A stretch of DNA of 64,000 nucleotides from Chitinophagales bacterium (GTDB lineage Bacteria; Bacteroidota; Bacteroidia; Chitinophagales; Saprospiraceae). Below, piece by piece: positions 60,692 through 64,000 of this stretch. The stretch is from positions 1 to 64,000 of the forward strand of contig JAAFJY010000034.1 in the NCBI GenBank assembly GCA_013299105.1, read 5' to 3'. Both the position numbers and the translations under genes were made by a program. The notes beneath the pieces were generated by a model. It was not told the DNA's origin and ran no database searches. It saw only the letters and a list, made by a program, of their open reading frames with translations. Numbering within the stretch: the stretch's first letter is position 1; every line of letters begins with the position of its first letter.

Positions 60692-61903
60692 ATGTTCCGC
60701 ATTTCTTTCTTTTTCGCTTTGATCCTGGCCCTGGCCGCCTGTTCTCAAAAACCACAAGACAAAAACGCCTTGAGCGTAAACGAGATTCCACTTTTGTTGG
60801 ACCGCCACGAGGCCATTCAGCAAGGCAATGAGTGGAACGATGTACAAAACTACTACGGCCTGGCCCGCAACGAACTCCTGAACAATCCCAAGGACTACGA
60901 AGCTGCCCTGAAACTGGTACAAGTGTACATCAACGAAGCCCGCATCACGGGCGAGCATGGGCACTACTACCCTGCCGCTTTGAAAATGAGCGATTTTATT
61001 CTGAAAAACGGCGAGCTGGAGTCCGATCTCAAATTTCGTACCCTGGCGGCCAAAGCAGGGGTACAATTGTCGCTTCACGACTTCAAAAATGCCCTAAACA
61101 CGGGCCTGGAAGCACAAAAACTGAATCCTTACAACGCCCAAAACTATGGTGTGTTGGTAGATGCCAACGTAGAACTCGGTAATTACGAAGAAGCTGTAAA
61201 AATGGCAGATAAGATGGTCTCCATCCGCCCTGACTTGCGATCATATGCCCGTGTATCGTACCTGCGTGAGATCCACGGCGATGTGGAAGGTGCCATTGAA
61301 GCCATGAACATGGCCGTAGAAGCAGGCTATCCCGGCCAAGAGCAAACCGCTTGGGCTCGCCTGACCCTCGGAAACATGTACAAAGAATATGGAAAACTCT
61401 CCGAAGCAGAAGGCGAATACCGCAAAATCCTGGCCGATCGCAGCCAGTTCCCTTTTGCCATTGCTGCCCTAGGCGACCTTGAAATGGAGCGCAAAAACTA
61501 CCAAGCAGCTGAAAAGCTACTGAAAGAAGCTGCCAGCATCATTCCAGAGGTCGGTTTTTATGAATCATTGGCCCGCTTGTACAAGATGCAGGGCGATGAA
61601 AAACGCTGCAAAGGAGTACTTGATCAAATGTGGCCAATGCTTGAAGACGATGAGAAAAATGGCCACAACATGAGCCTGGAATATGCCACCATTTACGGTG
61701 AACTGGTTGGTGATTGGAAAAAAGCCCTGCAATATGCCCAAAAAGAATACCAACTGCGCCCCAAGAACATTGACGTGAACCGCAAATTGGCCCAGGTTTA
61801 TCAAAAACTGGGGCAAATGGATAAAATGGCCGAACACTTGCAAAAAGCAAAAAGCACCAATTCCAAAAACCCGGAATTGATGCAGCTGGCAATGAACAAG
61901 TAG
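60692..61903 (+). CDS. TPR-repeat lipoprotein
   Basis: A 403-aa lipoprotein with lipobox LALAAC (cysteine at about 17). The mature part is all-helical with about eight tetratricopeptide repeats (DYEAALKLVQVYINEAR, LHDFKNALNTGLEAQKLNPYNA, GNYEEAVKMADKMVSIRPD, GKLSEAEGEYRKILAD, KNYQAAEKLLKEAASIIPE, LGQMDKMAEHLQKAKST). It has the look of an adaptor attached to a membrane that holds other proteins. The start at 60692 opens the signal peptide. It follows the TonB receptor and DUF4331 genes in the same direction, but terminators between them allow separate transcription. Confidence 0.88.
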   Translation: MFRISFFFALILALAACSQKPQDKNALSVNEIPLLLDRHEAIQQGNEWNDVQNYYGLARNELLNNPKDYEAALKLVQVYINEARITGEHGHYYPAALKMSDFILKNGELESDLKFRTLAAKAGVQLSLHDFKNALNTGLEAQKLNPYNAQNYGVLVDANVELGNYEEAVKMADKMVSIRPDLRSYARVSYLREIHGDVEGAIEAMNMAVEAGYPGQEQTAWARLTLGNMYKEYGKLSEAEGEYRKILADRSQFPFAIAALGDLEMERKNYQAAEKLLKEAASIIPEVGFYESLARLYKMQGDEKRCKGVLDQMWPMLEDDEKNGHNMSLEYATIYGELVGDWKKALQYAQKEYQLRPKNIDVNRKLAQVYQKLGQMDKMAEHLQKAKSTNSKNPELMQLAMNK

Positions 61904-61940
61904 GCCCAGAGGCAATTTTGTATTACATCTTCGGATTGAA

Positions 61941-61977
61941 GCGGCTGCAAATGGAGACTTGCGGCCGCTATTTTTTT
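61941..61977 (+). terminator. Intrinsic terminator behind the TPR gene
   Basis: GCGGCTGCAA / TTGCGGCCGC stem with one mismatch, followed by TATTTTTTT. Confidence 0.8.
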
Positions 61978-62115
61978 AACGTGAATGCTGAGTAAAAGAG
62001 CTTGTTTTTCAAGGATTCATTCCAGAAAACTGGCAATGATTCATAAATTTTAAATTTCAAAAATCTCAGCCGTGCAAACGAGAACTTAAAACATGACAAA
62101 TTTCCCCAGCGAGCC

Positions 62116-62156
62116 CCAAAATCATGTGTCGTATGTTGTATGTCGGCTATCGTATG
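62116..62156. repeat. CGTATG-type tract
   Basis: tgtatgtcggctatcgtatg-type words in a convergent gap; similar words (cacatcgtatgtcacatatc, then gtatgtc) lie at 11792-11820 before rny. A short-period tract of the same border class. Confidence 0.4.
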
Positions 62157-62204
62157 ACAAAAAATCATGCCGAACAAACCAGAACTCACGTTTATTTACT
62201 ACGC

Positions 62205-62240
62205 AAAAAGGCTGGGCAAGCAATTGCTACCCAGCCTTTT
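62205..62240 (-). terminator. Intrinsic terminator of the NYN gene
   Basis: On the minus strand GGCTGGG...CCCAGCC is followed by TTTTT; the plus strand shows AAAAAGGCTGGG and CCCAGCCTTTT. Confidence 0.8.
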
Positions 62241-62267
62241 GATCGTTCCTTGCAAGTACGAGTGGAT

Positions 62268-63203
62268 TTACTCCATTACAAAAACTTCTTTGGCCATCAT
62301 GCGGCCATCTTCTTTGGGCTCCAGCGTAAACTGGACCTTGTCTCCGATCTGCAATTCATTAAAATCGTATCCCGAAACGCTGCTGAAGTGGAAAAAGACA
62401 TTGTTTGGTGGGAAACGGATGAACCCATAGCCCTCTTTGAGCGAAAGAATGATGCTTTCATGGAGCTCTTCATCGCCCACTGCCGTGGGATCAGGTTGCC
62501 AGTTCGCGTCGTGCTTGGTCGAAACTTTGGCTTCCGTTTTGGGGACAAACAAGCTGTTGACGATGCCTTCTGATTGCGCACTGAAATCGTCCATGAGGTC
62601 GTGCATTGGAATCGGATAGGTCACACTGGTTACCAGGTCATTGGAAGTACGGGTGCTGAAGCGGTTGCCCTCTTCATCGGTGTACTCAAAGTTCCAGTGC
62701 AGCAGCATTACCCTTGAACCCAAGGAGTGCAGTTTTTTTACCAGTGGTGCATAATCGCCATCGGCAGCAAGCAGAATAACCACATCAAAACGCTTGTAAA
62801 AAGCCATTTCGAAGGCTTCCAACGCGAGCCATACGTCGATTCCTTTCTCTTGCCAACGTCCATTGAAATTGCGTACGGGTAGGTAGTGAACCGTAACCCC
62901 CTCACTCATCAGGATGTCGTCGAAAGCTCGCTCAAAATAGAGCAAGTTTCCACGTTGACTGGCTTCACTTGCGCTCAAACGCCCTCTAAAATAGTGTGCG
63001 TCGATGATTTGGCAGCGGTGGAAATCCGCGTCCTCTTCAATCGCAACTTGCTTACGAATAAACTCATGCAAACCGCGAATGCTGATACGGCTGCGGCGGT
63101 CATGCACGTAATTGTAGTAGTTGCTGACTTGCAAGAAATAATGTCCATCATAAAAGATGCCGACTCTTACCATGTCGGATTTGGACTGAGCATAACTTGT
63201 CAT
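62268..63203 (-). CDS. NYN domain ribonuclease-like protein with C-terminal cold-shock domain
   Basis: A 311-aa cytosolic protein. Residues about 12-200 form an NYN/LabA-type PIN-like nuclease domain with the acidic residues in FYDGHYF (Asp19), KGIDVWLALEAFE and LLAADGDYAPLVKKL, a typical metal-binding set for RNA cleavage. The last 70 residues are a cold-shock OB fold (GYGFIRFPPNNVFFHFSSV, LQIGDKVQFTLEPKEDGRMM) that binds single-stranded RNA. So it is probably an RNA-processing enzyme. The target is unknown. It has its own terminator, and no close neighbours are co-oriented. Confidence 0.88.
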   Translation of the reverse strand: MTSYAQSKSDMVRVGIFYDGHYFLQVSNYYNYVHDRRSRISIRGLHEFIRKQVAIEEDADFHRCQIIDAHYFRGRLSASEASQRGNLLYFERAFDDILMSEGVTVHYLPVRNFNGRWQEKGIDVWLALEAFEMAFYKRFDVVILLAADGDYAPLVKKLHSLGSRVMLLHWNFEYTDEEGNRFSTRTSNDLVTSVTYPIPMHDLMDDFSAQSEGIVNSLFVPKTEAKVSTKHDANWQPDPTAVGDEELHESIILSLKEGYGFIRFPPNNVFFHFSSVSGYDFNELQIGDKVQFTLEPKEDGRMMAKEVFVME

Positions 63204-63794
63204 TTAACCAATATATTTTTGACAACAATTAATTTACAAAACAATTACACGTAGCTCTAAAGCTATTGTATTACAATCAGGGTGAACCGAGAACGGAAGC
63301 AAGTTTTATCCGGGATTTGCAAAAGTCACTTTCTTTGTAAAAACTTAGCCAAAAGGCTTTGATTAAAAGCTTTTACTTTTCTCTTGGAATAATGTGTATC
63401 ACAGCACCTTTAACCAAAACACGTTGTTGTAAAACCATCTTACTTTAACTCATTTCAGGCTAAAAGGTTTATTTTAGGAGGTATTTAGGTTGAGTGTGCT
63501 TACGCTTTCAAAGACCAGAGGATCATGATTGGGTTGCAACAAAAGCGTGGGCAATTGATGATTTCCCTATCCCTGCTTGATTACTAGACTAAAGATCTCA
63601 GAGGTTCTGCGTTTTGAACGAGCAATAACGAACAAAAATTTGAACCCACCAAAGTTTTCAACCTATATAATTGCAAGCTTTGGCATTTTCCAGGGTATGA
63701 ATACTTGAGATCGAATGCAGTTTTGGCAAAAGAATGCAAAAAACTGTATTTTCTACTGCAAGATGCAAAATGTTGAGGTTTTTGAAATTACTTA
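63204..63794. other. Gene-free region at the right edge
   Basis: No supported gene, RNA or terminator was seen. The region is AT-rich with only short chance ORFs. The last palindrome copy follows at 63795. Confidence 0.5.
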
Positions 63795-63927
63795 GAGAGC
63801 ATAAAAAATAAGGTAGGCGGATTTGAGATTAGTGAAAAAATAGGCAACTGATTTGAAGGAAGTTGTGTTCTTTTTTTGCTAACCCTCAAAAGCAAAATTG
63901 TTTACCTTACTTTAGCTCAAATACGTA
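63795..63927 (+). repeat. Palindromic 130-bp repeat, copy E
   Basis: Forward copy: ATAAAAAATAAGGTAGGCGG at the left and GTTTACCTTACTTTAGCTCA at the right, with the shared GAAGTTGTGTTC and loop-side words AGGCAACTGATTTGAAGG. Stands alone in gene-free DNA. Confidence 0.85.
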
Positions 63928-64000
63928 ATTACCTTCAGAACTGATTAGCATTTCTAGTCAAAATTTTCGAGCAATTTACAAGGCAGAAACTTCAAATGAA

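Noticed and set aside
1-64000. tRNA or rRNA genes
   Set aside because: No cloverleaf ends, TTCGAATC-type T loops with matching stems, or rRNA signature were recognised on either strand by reading. An automated tRNA scan was not possible.

Overview
The window reads as chromosomal DNA of a free-living member of the Bacteroidota, most likely of the Saprospiria (Haliscomenobacter/Lewinella-like). This is an inference. It rests on TAnnTTTG -7 promoter boxes a few bases before several starts, weak Shine-Dalgarno sites, a type IX secretion C-terminal sorting domain, TonB-dependent and OMP-barrel receptors, SPOR, MlaD and LptD envelope genes, ZapA next to RNase Y, and large planctomycete-type DUF1549/DUF1553 and DUF1501 proteins. 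No rRNA, tRNA, CRISPR array, prophage or intact insertion sequence was found.

Layout. 1-8 kb: a transposase-like remnant, TerC, the DUF1501/PSD1 pair, a hypothetical protein and an Rpn-type nuclease. 8-14 kb: housekeeping block pheT, coiled-coil protein, zapA, a candidate 6S-like RNA and rny. 14-28 kb: an OMP-barrel receptor, PnuC, a GH2 beta-mannosidase lipoprotein, a rhomboid protease, secreted hypotheticals and a cyanophycinase-like lipoprotein. 27-31 kb: ThuA, DUF1080 and FAH proteins that suggest keto-sugar catabolism. 31-36 kb: Uma2, a MerR/TipAS regulator, small proteins, mazG and a bifunctional nuclease. 36-48 kb: an Asp-box propeller protein, a PD40 protein, then MlaD and amidase divergent from LptD, then a YheT hydrolase. 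48-54 kb: a second Uma2, two small secreted proteins, and an ECF sigma/anti-sigma/DUF4097 cluster. 54-62 kb: a TonB receptor, two DUF4331 proteins and a TPR lipoprotein. 62-63.2 kb: an NYN plus cold-shock protein.

The most unusual content lies between the genes. A palindromic family of about 130 bp occurs five times (10.8, 24.2, 25.3, 51.3 and 63.8 kb), and two opposed copies bracket one lipoprotein gene. A second family has TATACT...CCAC ends. A repeat carrying GGCTTC-GCAA-GAAGCC hairpins occurs at 18.6 and 48.6 kb. An inverted pair lies at 26.1 and 31.7 kb. A nested element at 13.75-14.28 kb has solo arms elsewhere. A 30-bp hairpin is tandemly repeated at 52.2 kb. In addition, many genes carry short 7-8-nt periodic tracts at their borders: C-rich (CAAC-type) on the 5' side and G-rich (GTTG-type) on the 3' side in the gene's own orientation. 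The two flanks of one transcript are therefore roughly complementary. This border pattern and the palindrome families are the best candidates for something not yet described.
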